A stretch of DNA of 64,000 nucleotides from Cyanodermella asteris (GCA_900618795.1 UYJD01000002.1:2124908-2188907), one strand, 5' to 3'; shown: positions 1 through 11,933, numbered from the stretch's first letter. Notes: generated by a model not told the origin, from the letters alone. Translations and numbers: made by a program.

Positions 1-52
1 TTTGAATAAGGCTGAGGTTATGCATGCGAGCTTTCTCCACAATTCTCGAATG

Positions 53-59
53 TATATAA
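53..59 (+). promoter_or_regulatory. TATA box of the spherulin-4-like gene
   Basis: A TATATAA motif lies about 125 bp upstream of the chosen ATG at 184. The stretch between them is rich in C and T, as is common in fungal 5' leaders. No other core element is clear. Confidence 0.5.
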
Positions 60-183
60 GAGCTGCTTGATGGTCTTCTCTTTACCTCTGCTTTATACGA
101 CAAGGCACAGAATTTTCCTGATTCCTTCATCTCATACTGCTCTTGTCGCTTCTCTGTACCAGGTTCTTCGAACATCAGCCACG

Positions 184-1002
184 ATGAAGCTCACTCTCCC
201 CTTCCTCACCACCCTCATAGCCCCGCTGTCCTCCGCAACCTCAATCCTCCTCCCCCTCTACCTCTACCCCAGCGTCGTCAATCACTCCTGGGATCCCGTC
301 TACTACGCCGCCGGCAACAACAGTCTCGTCGACTTCTACATAATTGTCAACCCGGACTCCGGCCCAGGCGGCTCCGCCTACCCCAACAGCGACTACACCG
401 CCGGTCTCTCCCGCCTAAACACCTACCCCAACGTCCACCTCCTCGGCTACGTGCACACGACCTACGGCTCCGCCGCCCAATCCGCCGTGACCGCCAACAT
501 CACCCACTGGTCCAACTACCGCAACTACAACACAAACGGGCAGAACATTTCCGTCCAGGGGATATTCTTCGACGAAGTCGGTGCTTCGCAGGCGAATCTG
601 GCATACTACACCCAACTCAGCGATTTCGCGTACGACACCTTCGATGGTACCACTACGGATGAGTTCGTGGTCATGAACCCCGGTGTCAACGTGACCGTAC
701 AGTCGTACTTTGACCTTGCAGACTTTGTCGTCACGTACGAGTGTAGCTTTGGCGGCGGACCGACGGCGAATGATTGCAAGGCGTACCGGGATCAGACGAC
801 GATCAATGAGAATACGGCGCCGAGTCATCGGGATCAGAGCGCGTTCTTGATTCGGAGTTATACGGGGTCGGCGGCGCAGTTGAGCAATAGTGTGGCTGTT
901 GTGAAGCGGAATGGGATTGGAGCGTTTTATGCTACAAAGGCGTTCCACTATGATGATGTCTCGCTTTTGGGGCAGCAGGCGGCTGCGATTGGGCAGAGCT
1001 GA
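184..1002 (+). CDS. Spherulin-4-like secreted protein
   Basis: Intronless gene of 272 aa. The reading frame stays open upstream to 67 but only from a TTG codon. The ATG at 184 starts a clear signal peptide (MKLTLPFLTTLIAPLSSATS) followed directly by the mature domain, so it is chosen. The body carries the motifs of the spherulation-specific family 4: an LPLYLYP start, a DFYIIVNPDSGPG block, a VHLLGYVHT strand, a GIFFDEVG block and an FVVMNPG strand. The fold is a TIM-barrel resembling glycoside hydrolases; the FFDE acidic pair is a likely active-site element. Function in filamentous fungi is not established; cell-wall or extracellular glycan work is inferred. Several NxS/T sites fit secretion. 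Confidence 0.85.
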   Translation: MKLTLPFLTTLIAPLSSATSILLPLYLYPSVVNHSWDPVYYAAGNNSLVDFYIIVNPDSGPGGSAYPNSDYTAGLSRLNTYPNVHLLGYVHTTYGSAAQSAVTANITHWSNYRNYNTNGQNISVQGIFFDEVGASQANLAYYTQLSDFAYDTFDGTTTDEFVVMNPGVNVTVQSYFDLADFVVTYECSFGGGPTANDCKAYRDQTTINENTAPSHRDQSAFLIRSYTGSAAQLSNSVAVVKRNGIGAFYATKAFHYDDVSLLGQQAAAIGQS

Positions 1003-1875
1003 GGACGTCTTCCGAGATGAATGTAAAATTGCCTTCGATGAGATCCGATCGGTATGAATGAAGTTTCAGCTAATTTTTTGTTGTTTTGATAAATTTGTAG
1101 GTTAATGTACATGCCAATCGTGAAGTCTCTACCAAGATCCTCGCTATAGTGTCAAGAGAGCTATCTACCTGGTATTTTGCAGATGCATGGGCACACTTGG
1201 GCGCGGAAATCCGGGAGACCGTGTAATCGCTCAAGGCGGGTACCTTGGGTAAAAGTCGTGGTGTCAGTACCACAGCTTCTACTTGCCCTATTACATGTAT
1301 CTCTACCTCAAGGAATAGTATTACAAGTACCCGTAGAAGTTGATGCTTGCGTAGTTTCTATGGTACTATCGCGAGTCGGTCCAAAAGTCGTTGAACGAGC
1401 ATGTTCAGAGGTGTTCTTACTTACACGTGCGTCACCACACACCTTGTACTGTCCCAGCGGTCTCAAGGCACAGCAGGTCCTGGACCACACGAGTGTCTGA
1501 AGATCCATTCGACGAGCGTAAGCCACTCCGCCAATATCCATACATACACAGCCTTTACTTCACTGGTATTCTCAAGATCTTCAGCATTGTTCGGCTCCTT
1601 GTCAACGTGAAGACATGTTCAGCGCCGAGCTCAGATGCGCGCACGGGCCACGCCGGATTTCTTGCGGGTAAAACTGCCACAGCGGAAAAGTTCTGAGCTT
1701 CACGACGGAGCTCGTCTTTTTTTCTTTCGGTTGCCAGTCCGACACCCTCACCTTTTTTCCCCATCCTTGACCTCTTCGCCGTCCCATCCCTCTCCAACAC
1801 ATTGCTCTACACATTGAGCAATAACTCTAATTATCCTTCGTTTTAGACCACCAACCCTCTCCATCTATCGACGCA
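1003..1875. other. Intergenic region, spherulin-4 to FPR
   Basis: No coding frame on either strand looks convincing. The last 200 bp (about 1690-1875) are pyrimidine-rich and probably form the promoter and leader of the FKBP gene downstream. Confidence 0.5.
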
Positions 1876-3364
1876 ATGTCCGGTCTTCTCCCCGCCGCCG
1901 TCTACGGCCTCGAGGTGCCGCCTGGCAATGTCTTGATTCCTGCTCGCGCAGACTTTCCGTCCGCCTTCAGAATTACCATGGCCGCTCTGGATCCCACAGC
2001 CCCGCCAGAGCATCCCGCCGACTTGCCGGACGACGCTCCTGTCCGCTCGACTCTCAAGCTCTTCCGCATCCCCATCAGCGACGACGAGTCAGAAGAGGAT
2101 GATGACGAGGACGATGAAATGGATGCGCTTATCAACGGCGACTACAGCGACGAGGACGAGTCGGACGAGGAAGCCAACGGCGGGCCTAGCGATCCTTCCA
2201 AGAGCAAGAAGGCCAAACGTGAGCTGTCGATTGAGGCGATCAAAAAGGCTTTGGCGGAAGAAATCGACGACGACGACGAAGAGATGGATGGCGTTAATGG
2301 GAAACTCAACAAGGGCAAAGGAGTTGCTCTTGGAGACGACAGTGATGATGACGAGGATGGCGATCCGACCGGCCTCGACCAATACGTTGTTTGCACATTG
2401 AACCCGACGTCGCATTACCAGCAAGCACTCGATATTACAGTCGGCGAGAACGAGTCTGTCTTCTTCCAGGTCGTTGGCACACACGCTATCTTCCTGACAG
2501 GAAACTATGTCATGCCGGTCGACGACACTCCTCGTGGTATGGGCTACGATGAGGAAGGAGAGGACTACATGTCTGATGATGATGATGATGAGCTTGACTA
2601 TGACGAGGACGAGGAAAGCGATGACCTCGACGACATTGATGACCCTCGCGTCATGGAGGTCGACAGTGAAGAAGAGGAGGCACCCAAATTGATCGCTGCC
2701 GCCTCCAAGGGCAACAAGAAGCGTGCTGCCGAGGAGGAGGAGACTCTCGATGAAATCATGGCCAAGGCTGCCGGTGCCAACGGTCTCAGCAAGAAGCAAC
2801 AGAAGAAGCTGAAGAACAACGCCGGCGAAGCTGCTACTGCTCCGGCGACAAAGGATGAGAAGAAGTCAGACAAGAAGGTCCAGTTCGCCAAGAACCTCGA
2901 GCAGGGTCCTACTGGTTCGACTGCTGGCAAGAAAGAAGAGAAGAAGGACACTCAGAAGAAGGCCGATGAGGAACCCTCTACGGGCGTGCGCACCGTCAAG
3001 GGCGTCAAGATTGACGACCGGAAGCAAGGTAAAGGATCAGCTGCCAAAAAGGGCTCAACGGTTGGGATGCGCTACATTGGCAAGCTCGAGAACGGACAGC
3101 AATTTGATGGTGAGTCTACTGTGAGAATGATTCGTGTCTGGACGCTAACATTTTGCAGCCAACAAGAAGGGTAAGCCTTTCTCCTTCAAGCTTGGTTCCG
3201 GTAACGTGATTCAAGGGTGGGAGATTGGTGTTGAAGGCATGAAAGTCGGCGGTGAGCGCCGCATCACAGTGCCGGCCAAGCTCGCATACGGCAGCAAGGC
3301 GCTCCCCGGCATTCCCAAGAACTCGACATTGATCTTCGATCTGAAGCTGGTTGAGCTGAAATGA
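1876..3364 (+). CDS. FPR4: Nucleolar FKBP-type prolyl isomerase (Fpr3/Fpr4 type)
   Basis: Two exons, 1876-3109 and 3159-3364 (49 bp intron, GTGAGT...TTTTGCAG), coding for 479 aa. The N-terminus (about 1-220) is a nucleoplasmin-like domain, starting [17 protein letters not shown] and containing a QYVVCTLNP strand. It is broken by long Asp/Glu runs and followed by a Lys/Glu-rich linker (about 260-380). The last 100 residues are a complete FKBP domain: [14 protein letters not shown], the [12 protein letters not shown] active-site segment, and an [12 protein letters not shown] loop. The family acts in the nucleolus as a histone chaperone and proline isomerase of histone tails and in rRNA gene chromatin. 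Length matches yeast Fpr3/Fpr4 (about 400) with a longer acidic part. The ATG is supported by the conserved N-terminus. Fpr3 versus Fpr4 cannot be told apart here. Confidence 0.93.
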
Positions 3365-4325
3365 TCCATCATGGATCGTGTCTGAGTCTTGCGTTGTTGT
3401 CCTGATTGTCTTCACCGGCGAATGGGCTTCATCATTTACTTTGTTGTGTCGCGACACGGGCGACTCACGGTCTGGGCGTTTTGGTGTGGAAACATGCTTG
3501 ATGATATCCGACTTGCATTGCTTCGCTTTTGTGCTTTGATGAATGAAAGCATCGTTAGAGCATGGTGGGCTCGTTGCCTGCAGGGATGAGGATCCCATTC
3601 AAGCTGGGGAGTTTTGTCGGGTTTGTTCTGGGAAAAGTTGGTCGACGGCAAGATTACACGGTTTGATGAGGCGTGCTCGTATCTAGCAAATACCTGAGGG
3701 CTGAAATGAATACAACAGTTCTTGTTTCACACTTTGGTTGCAAACACAGTGCCCACTTCGAGATTATTACATGCGGCGAGCGATTTGAAATTATGGCTCG
3801 ACTCATTGGGGATGGGCAAAATCTACGTGCGCGACAATCTTGCTCAGCTTGGTGCTCAGCTCAGCAAATTTTCAATGTTTGTCAGTAAATGGAGTGGATC
3901 TATTCATTCAAATACTATCGTGTACCCAAATTGCAATTTTCCACGTTCGATCTCCACGTCAGCGGAAGGGCCACATATCTCAGCAGGCCACTTCCTCAAC
4001 GAAGTCCGTGTCTCCAAACGTCAACCTCTCCTCTCCGTATTCTTCGCTTCCGCAAATACAGCAAATATATATCGTTTCTCATTGTTCCATCATCCATCGT
4101 CCATCATCATCACTTAATCCTCATCTCATCGTTCACCGATGGAGACATTTTCTGGTGTTTGTTGATTTCTGGATGTTTTTTTTGGGGTTGTTTTAGAAAA
4201 AAGATCGGAAAGTTCTTCGCTTCGCAAAAGTGCAATCTTCTTGCACATTGCTACTGGACCCGGGAGCACCACGTTGAGGTGTCTTTCCATTGCTGGGCGC
4301 TGTAGCCGACCGGGGAGGAAGCGTG

Positions 4326-4520
4326 TCAGAGAACACACTCGACGGAAGGCCCTGTGGAGGCTGGAAGAGGGGTGGTGGGTGTTCTGCACGAATTGGGGCC
4401 CCTCTGCTGCTTGATTTCTACACGACCACGATCGGTCGAGCTGTCGTGCCCGTCATGGACGTCATGGCAATGATGGCAGTCATGCTTCGCATAGGGCCCG
4501 TTCGCATCGAGGTGAAACAT
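4326..4520 (-). CDS. Doubtful small open frame, 64 aa
   Basis: A 64-residue frame with a His/Asp/Cys-rich start (KHDCHHCHDVHDGHD). It is considered only because a TATAAAG lies about 195 bp upstream on the same strand and the stretch between is a C/A-rich leader of the fungal type. I recognise no family. It may be the first exon of something longer or a non-coding transcript with a chance frame. Confidence 0.18.
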   Translation of the reverse strand: MFHLDANGPYAKHDCHHCHDVHDGHDSSTDRGRVEIKQQRGPNSCRTPTTPLPASTGPSVECVL

Positions 4521-4713
4521 ATTGGGTGTGGAGATCGAGGTCGTTTCTGGCAACAGAGACGTGGTTGTGGGTGTGGTCAATTGAAGGCTTTCTGATTGTG
4601 TGGGAATGGTGGGTGAGCTGGAGTGCTGCTGAGCCGTGAAGCTTGGTGTGTGGTGTGTGACGATTTGAGGGGATATGATGGAAGGAAAGGGAAGACAGTG
4701 CAGGGCTTGCGCG

Positions 4714-4720
4714 CTTTATA
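4714..4720 (-). promoter_or_regulatory. TATA box, minus strand
   Basis: TATAAAG on the minus strand, followed by a pyrimidine-rich run typical of fungal start regions. It points toward the small frame at 4326-4520, divergent from fimbrin. Confidence 0.3.
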
Positions 4721-5221
4721 TGTTCGAACTGTCGGTGAGGGCCGGGACCGCTTACTATTTGGCTTCTTATCTACTACGTCCAAAGACAGCTGCAATGCTT
4801 GTTAATGCGATGGAACCACTCTCTCCTGGGGTGAGGGTGGGAGCTGGACAGCCAATTGAGAGGGTAGTGGCTGCACAGCCCCCGCCAGAGGCGCGCAGCA
4901 CAGCCACGCTGCGACAGCTATCGCTGGACAGTCTGAAAGGCCCCGCCCGGGAAAAACAACGTCAGAGGACGACGGATGGCGGGCGCGGGCTGCGCATCAT
5001 CGTCCCGCAGACTGCCTGCTCTTGCTGCTGTTTGCGCCCAGGCCCGTTGACGCGCAACACCATTCAGGCACCAGGAATTGAATCTATCATTGAAGTCTGC
5101 TCCTCCTCCTCAGGCTTCTGTTTGAAGGCTTTTCGTCACTCCCTATCCTCTTCTGCTCCCGCAACTACCCTGTATCGGCGACTCGGACAGTATCAGAGCC
5201 GCAGGCTCACCAGGCACAACC

Positions 5222-7329
5222 ATGAACGTCCTCAAATTGCAAAGGTGTGTATACACGTCTTCCTGAGCATTTGCCGTTCTGACAGCGCCGCAGGAAGTAT
5301 CCTCAATTCCAGCAGAACGATATCTTCGGACTTGCAGAGGCATTTCGCAAACTCGATGTCGACGACAAGGGCTATATCGACGAGGGCACGGCCATCAAGG
5401 CCACTCAGACCTCCGAGCGCCAGCCCTACGATGTCGTCCGACAGGCTTTGAAGGAGGTGGAGCTCGACAGTTCGAGGCGTGTGGAGTTGGAAGACTACGT
5501 TGACGTTTGTTCGCCCTAGCGACCCGCTTTGTTCCCAAACTAACGGCAAACCAGCTCGTCGCCAAAGTACGACAAGTCACTCCCGGCCAGCAAACGCGCA
5601 TGACCACCGGGGGGACGAGAGGACCAGCAAATGCGGGAACCGGGGCCCCAGCACCGCAAGCACCATCACACCGTCCGACCGGCAGCGTTGGTGGGCGGAT
5701 TCAAGTCCAAGGCTCGTCAGCCAATGTCACCCACACGATCAATGAGGAGGAAAGGCAGGCTTTCACATCCCACATCAATGCTGTTCTCGCAGGCGACCCG
5801 GACATTGGCGACCGATTGCCCTTCCCTACGGACACCTTCGAGATGTTCGACCAGTGCAAGGACGGTCTAGTGCTGGCAAAGCTCATCAACGACAGCGTAC
5901 CGGACACAATTGACGAGCGTGTTATGAACAGGCCTGGCAAAAAGATCAAGTCGCTAAACAACTTCCACATGACCGAGAACAACAACATCGTCATCGAATC
6001 TGCGAAAGCCATAGGGTGCTCGGTGGTCAACATTGGTAGTCAAGACATGATCGAAGTGCGGGAACATTTGATTCTTGGGCTGATCTGGCAGATTATCCGA
6101 AGAGGTCTACTCGGCAAGATCGACATCAAGCTTCACCCCGAGCTATACAGACTGCTTGAGGATGATGAGACGCTCGAGCAGTTCTTGAGACTACCTCCAG
6201 AGAAGATCTTGTTGAGATGGTTCAACTACCATCTGAAGAATGCCGGCTGGGAGAAGCGGGTCAACAACTTCTCGTCAGACGTCAAAGATGGCGACAACTA
6301 CACCGTCTTGCTGAATCAGTTGAAGCCGGACTTGTGTAGCAGAGCGCCACTCCAGACACGGGATCTCCTGCAGCGAGCCGAGGAGGTACTGCAGAACGCC
6401 GAGAAGCTCGAGTGCCGCAAATTCTTGACTCCCACTGCTCTGGTGGCTGGCAACCCTAAGCTCAACCTTGCGTTTGTTGCAAACCTCTTCAACACATGGC
6501 CAGGTCTTGATCCGATTACCGAAGAGGAGAAGCAGGAGGTCGAGGACTTTGACGCAGAGGGCGAGCGAGAAGCTCGTGTCTTTACGCTATGGCTCAACTC
6601 GCTCGACGTACAGCCTGTAGTCACATCCTTCTTCGACGACTTGCGAGACGGCACACGCCTTTTGCAAGCCTACGACAAGGTCGTCAAAGGCAGCGTAAAC
6701 TGGCGACACGTCAACAAGGCCCCCGAAGGACGCGACCTGATGCATTTCAAAGCCATCGAAAACACAAACTACGCCATCGAACTCGGAAAGCAACTCGGCT
6801 TCTCACTCGTCGGAGTCCAGGGCGCAGACATCACCGACGGCCAGCGTACACTCACACTCGGCCTGGTATGGCAGCTCATGCGCCGCGACATTACAGAAAC
6901 GCTCGGCGGCCTGGCCCAGAAGCTAGGCAAGCGCGAAATCACCGACGCGCAGATGGTGCAGTGGGCAAACGACATGTCGCGCAAGGGCGGCAAGAGCAGC
7001 AGCATCCGCAGCTTCAAGGACCCCAACATTGCCAACGCAATCTTCTTCCTCGATGTCCTGAACGGCATGAAGAGCAGCTACGTCGACTACGACATGGTGA
7101 CGGCTGGCCGGACCGACGAGGATGCGTATCTCAATGCCAAGCTGGCTATCAGCATTGCGAGAAAGATGGGTGCTACCATTTGGCTGGTGCCGGAGGATAT
7201 TTGCCAGGTGCGCAGTCGGCTGGTCACGACGTTTATTGGTGAGTGGACCTGCTGCACGTTGTTTGTTGATGGAAATGATGTACTGACTTGTTCACAGGCT
7301 CCCTCATGGCGACTCACGAGAAGATGTAA
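5222..7329 (+). CDS. SAC6: Fimbrin (actin-bundling protein)
   Basis: Four exons: 5222-5244, 5294-5504, 5555-7238 and 7298-7329, with GT-AG introns of 49, 50 and 59 bp; all phases agree and give 649 aa, the usual length for fungal fimbrin. The N-terminus (MNVLKLQRKYPQFQQ) leads into an EF-hand-like region (FRKLDVDDKGYIDEG, about residues 24-38). Four calponin-homology domains follow, arranged as two actin-binding units; repeated signatures are KLINDSVPDTIDERV, LLRWFNYHLKNAGW, LLQAYDKVVKGSVNW and the LGLIWQIIRR / LGLVWQLMRR helices. The protein cross-links actin filaments in patches and rings and supports endocytosis. The first exon codes for only 7 residues plus two bases; the last exon ends in HEKM. 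Confidence 0.95.
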
Positions 7330-8306
7330 AAGACCAGTGTTATTCGGAACGGAAAATAACTGTAGCGGTCTGAAGAAGCCCTTACCACGGCCGGGGAGGC
7401 TGTTCATTTCTATAGGTCGACCTCAGATCCGCAGACGTACAGGCCAGTAGATATCGTGATTATCATCTGCTAGCCCTGCTGTCGCTTACAGTACAGCCTC
7501 ATCGCCGACCTGTTGGTGACCTTACGAATAGTAATCATCGTATCGTCTCACCAACGCCCGATTCGCCGACTTTGCCGCGAGGCTGCAGATGCTGCGTGGC
7601 CCGCGTGGCCTCGAGCACGATGGATTCGCCGACGAAGAGACGCTGTAAGTGCCTAACCGCATTTGGACAGGCCAGTGTAACCTCACATCGACCAGAAATT
7701 CTGCAATTCCACAGCTGGGGCACGGTTCCGCTGATCTCGCAAACTCAAAGCCACGTCGTGCAGAAAGTTCTCTCCACTTGGCCGAGTCGCGCAGGTCATT
7801 ATTCGATGTGTCGAAAGAATAATGGCCTGTCCGAACGATCATGGAGACGGTCTTGATCTTGCATAAGCGACTCAGCCCCGCTGAACACCCCGGTCGGTCC
7901 CTCGTATACTGGGACGCGGGGTCTGTCCAGACAGAGCATGTGGTTTTACGTGATGTGACCCCGATGCCAGTGTTGCTCCGGGACATTGGACGATGATCCC
8001 TGTAACACTCTGACCGGACTACCGCTGTTGGTCCTATTACGAGCCGTGATCTTCTGGCATGATGCCTCGGACGGACGTATTGCCCTTGTGGCATTCGGTG
8101 CGCTGCTTAGCCAACTGTATCACTTCAGTCCCGAGCCATCGATGGTTGGTTGCAGAAGGCACCTCAGCCTTCCATCAGCCAACCACGGAATGCAGATGGG
8201 CCAGCACCTCCCAAGGGTCCCGATATAATGCCTTTCCGTCATCCTTTCCCCGGTCTGCGCAGCAAAATCGTTTTCTGCGGATGGGGAGGTGTTGCTGTCG
8301 CATGTC
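7330..8306. other. Intergenic region, fimbrin to A-T-MFS gene
   Basis: 977 bp. A short coding-like run at about 7547-7650 ends in a GTAAGT-like donor but has no supporting neighbours. An ATATAAT at 8223-8229 sits about 80 bp upstream of the next ATG and may be its TATA element. Confidence 0.4.
8223..8229 (+). promoter_or_regulatory. TATA-like element before the A-T-MFS gene
   Basis: ATATAAT, 78 bp upstream of the ATG at 8307. Spacing is reasonable for a fungal core promoter; sequence match is only moderate. Confidence 0.3.
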
Positions 8307-11300
8307 ATGATCATGACAACCAGCAGCCCGTCGTCTATGCATGTCTCGGCACAGGACGAGCCTCGTTATGGTCGCAGGCTGCTGAACGCCGTCATCGACC
8401 AGCGTGCTGCCGCAGGCCATGAGCGCCCGTTTGCGTCTATACCGCGAACTGCAGATGTGCGAGATGGCTTCCGAGACATATCCTACGGCGTGCTGGCCAA
8501 CGCCATCAACAGATGCGCGCACTGGATGCGCGCTACTGTCGACTCAAATTCTAGTGATCCCCTCACAATTGTTTACTTGGGACCTGCCGATCTGAGGTAC
8601 CAGATACTGGCGTTGGCCGCAGCGAAGACCGGGCATGTGGTAAGTCGGAAATTGTGAATCTACTTGCCTGAATGTCTATGCTAATGGACCTTGTAGATGT
8701 TCTTCCCATCTCCACGAAACCCACCAGACCTCCTCGACAAGCTTTTCGGAGATGCCAATGCCACAGTATATATTTCTGCATCCGAACCGTCTACACCTCT
8801 TAGGCGCATCGTCGAAAACCGGGATATGCAAATGGTACTGATTCCAACGCTACAATATTTCCTCGAAGAGACAAAGGTCGAGCACATACCCTTCAGGGGC
8901 GTCTATGAGGAGCTTCGGTTCAAGCCTTGGGCCAAATTGCACACATCAGGGTCGACCGGCTTGCCTAAGGTCGTTCCGATCAAATATGGTCACGTCTCTG
9001 CAACAGATGCTGGGCACCTGCTTGCGCACAACGAAATCAAGCTACGATACGGCAACATGCGGGTCTTCACGCCATTTCCGCCGTTCCACATTGCTGGTCT
9101 CATCTACTCGTTGTTCGCAATCGTATGGATCGATAGCACGGTCGTGTTCCCGCCAACGGGTGCTCCCATCACGGCAGAACTGGTCCATGACATACACGAA
9201 TACGGCCGCATAGAGCACAGCATGCTGGTTCCTTCCATCATCAGCGAATTGACCCAGGACGAGGCATGGAAGAGTGGGCTGAGTAAACTCAATGGCCTGA
9301 CCTTCTCTGGAGGCCCGCTGTCGGATCAGACCGCTGAAATCGTCTCCAAGCTCACACCCATCAGCTCGTCCCTCGGCGCGACGGAATATGGAGGCGTACC
9401 TATGTTGCCCAAGGACCAGGAAGATTGGAGGTATTTTCGCTTCGATGAGGAGGCGGCAGGACTCAAATTCCACGCAACGGACCAAGACGGCTTGTATGAG
9501 CTAGTGTTCCACCGATCGCAAGATCTAGTAGGCGTTCTGGTTCAGTCCATTTTCGTCACGTATCCGGAGCTGGACGAATATCACACCAAAGACTGCTTCT
9601 CGAAACACCCAACGAAGCCAAACCTGTGGAAATACGAAGCGCGCATCGATGATATACTGGTTCTGAGTAATGGGGAGAATGTCAACCCTATCAAGATGGA
9701 AGGCATCATTGGACAATGTCCAATCGTGAAAGGCGCTCTGATAGTGGGACAAGGTCGATTCCAGACAGCACTTCTTGTGGAGTTGAGGGATCCTGAGCTG
9801 TCTCACCCTAAAGCAAGCGAGACACTTTTCCCATTCATCGAGCGTGCCAACCTTACCTGCGAGTCTTACGCTCGTTTGACTCCCGATAAGATCATTTATG
9901 TCAAAGCTGACAAACCTCTCCCCCGAGCTGGTAAAGGGACCATTCAGCGTGCTCGTGCACTTCAAACCTACAGCGAGGAGATTGACGAATGCTACAAACA
10001 TGCTAGCATGCTTGCACCTCCCCAGTCGAAGGCTCGAATCCGAATCAGTACCGGAGCAGAGACCCGAGACTCCCTTGTGGCGTATTTGAAGGATGAACTC
10101 AACAAGGAACAATCTCCCCTTTCGCCAAATGCCGATTTCTTCAATCTCGGCATGGACTCGCTTCAAGTGTCGTCACTAGCACAGGCTCTTAACGCTAATC
10201 GGCCGGCATCAACCTCATACGTTACTCCGGCCTTCATCTACCATCACCCGACCGCCGCTCGACTCGCCGAAGCTCTAACCTCGGGGAAGAAGCTCAAAGA
10301 CTATTCTTACTTTGATGATGATGACGAGGAGGAGAAACAAACATGGATGGGTATGGAGAACATTTTCCAGGGCCTCCGTGCCAAAGAAGATCAGGGGGCC
10401 GGGTTGCCCGACTCCGCTCTGGCTCGCATGCTGCGATCCGAAGAGCCTCCACCAATTTATCAGCCAGATGGCGGCACGCTTGCATGGATGCAAGTGATGG
10501 GCTCTTTCCTGATCAACATGAGTAATTGGGGTCTCGTGAACAATTTTGGTGTCTACCAAAGCTACTATGCAACAACACTGCTTTCCGATTACTCACCCTC
10601 AGCTATTTCCTGGATCGGGACTGTCCAAGGCACTTTGCTGCTTGTGGTCGGGGTGATCTCGGGGCCCATATTCGACAAAGGGTACTTCCGCACCGTCTCG
10701 CTCATCTCTGGGGTTGGTCTGGTTTTTGGCATTATGATGCTCAGCCTTGCGACCGAGTACTATCAAATAATGTTGTCGCAAGGTGTCCTGGTGGGTCTCT
10801 GTGCGGGTCTTCTCTACATTCCCAGCATCGCACTGGTCCCGTTGTACTTTAAGCGATATCGAGGCCTCGCCCTTGGTCTCGCAACGGCCGGCGGCTCATT
10901 CGGCGGTGTCATCTATCCAATTGTCTTCCGTCGGCTGCTGGATCAGGTCGGGTTCGGCTGGGCAACACGCGCCATTGGCTTCATATCCCTTGCGACCTTG
11001 GTCCTTGCTGCGGTACTGATCAAGCCAGTCGGAACTAGGTCGACTCGCCAATTATTCGAACTGAAAGCGTTCATGGACGTTCCATACGTGACTTTTGTCA
11101 TCGCTTCTCTGCTCGTTTTTGCGGGTACGCTCGTACCCTTCTTCCTGGTGGCGGACTATGGAGAGTCATCTGTCCACATGTCTTCTGAGCTGTCTTTTTA
11201 CATGCTCGCCGTCCTCAACGCAATGCAATTCCTCGGCCGAGTCATCCCGGCCTTTCTCTCCGATTGGATTGGACCGGAACTGTTGCTTCTCGCCGCCGAG

Positions 11301-11720
11301 CTTATTGCCGGCGCACTCGGATTCTGTTGGATTGCTGTCGGCACGGGGTCAAGCTATATCGGCTGGCTGATCGTCTACGGCTTCATCTCCGGCTTGATCG
11401 TCACGCTGCCCGCAGTGGTGTTGCCGTACATTTGCCCGAGCATGGCCACTATTGGTACAAGGCTGGGAATGATGTACGCTGCTGCTGGTATCGGGTTCCT
11501 GATCAGCAGCCCTGTTGCTTTATCGCTGGTTCGTGAATCGACCGGATTTCTCGGCGCTCAATGCTGGGTTGGCGCGTGTTGTTTTGCTGCGGCTGTGTTC
11601 TGTTCTGTGACGGCCGTCGAAGCACGAAAGAGACGGAAACTGTATGAGGACAACGGAGGGGGGCACCGCTTGTATGTGATAAGGAAGCAGTCCAAGGACG
11701 ATGTCTCTGAAATAAGTTGA
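8307..11720 (+). CDS. NRPS-like adenylation-carrier protein fused to an MFS transporter
   Basis: Two exons, 8307-8639 and 8697-11720 (57 bp intron GTAAGT...TTGTAG with a GCTAATG branch), about 1118 aa. The start is 8307 or 8313. Residues 1-560 form an adenylation domain of the fungal A-T-R (carboxylic acid reductase-like) class: YGRRLL near the start, the P-loop HTSGSTGLPK (193-202), GATEYGG, DDILVLSNGENVNP and the A10 lysine segment PRAGKGTIQR. A carrier domain follows with LGMDSLQ; Ser599 is the phosphopantetheine site. Instead of the usual reductase, an acidic linker (about 640-700, DDDDEEE) leads without a stop or intron into a complete monocarboxylate-type MFS transporter (701-1118) beginning PDGGTLAWMQVMGSF, with about 12 membrane spans. 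It should activate a carboxylic acid, hold it as a thioester and sit in a membrane. Substrate and export role are inferred. The free reductase gene lies tail to tail 214 bp away. Confidence 0.9.
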
Positions 11721-11933
11721 TGAAAATGAGTGTCATTGAGGTCGTCGTACGGCCAATTATCAAAATGTACATAGCTATGATACCCACTAATGATCACCAC
11801 GCACAAACATGACTAACATCAAAACATCTACTACGCTTGAGACCTGGAAGACGATGCTGTCTGTCAGAATCGGCTGCACATCCTTGTAAGAAATATTCGT
11901 AACGTCATTAAACTTTTCGTGTAGCTAAACAAA
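11721..11933. other. Convergent intergenic spacer
   Basis: 213 bp between the 3' ends of the A-T-MFS and reductase genes. The 3' UTRs may overlap. Nothing else is seen. Confidence 0.5.

Larger units (their letters stand above)
3365..5221. other. Long intergenic region before fimbrin
   Basis: About 1.86 kb without a recognisable gene. It holds leader-like stretches: a plus-strand TATA-like ATATATAT near 4066 followed by a C/T-rich run, and a minus-strand TATAAAG at 4714-4720. The block 4800-5220 is GC-rich and is the likely fimbrin promoter. A small minus-strand open frame (4326-4520) is listed separately with low confidence. An unannotated non-coding transcript is possible. Confidence 0.4.

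Noticed and set aside
415-948. Minus-strand frame of 177 codons over the spherulin-4 gene
   Set aside because: It is the antisense shadow of a strongly supported gene and lacks protein-like composition.
2089-2799. Long minus-strand hydrophobic frame over the FKBP gene
   Set aside because: Antisense of Asp/Glu-rich codons gives Ile/Val/Leu runs by chance; not a membrane protein.
7547-7650. Short coding-like run with a GTAAGT after it
   Set aside because: Too short, no partner exon upstream or downstream keeps frame, no family match.
10343-10355. Internal ATGs at the start of the MFS part, suggesting a separate transporter gene
   Set aside because: The upstream frame has no stop between carrier and transporter, so a separate A-T protein could not end here; kept only as a test for the fusion.
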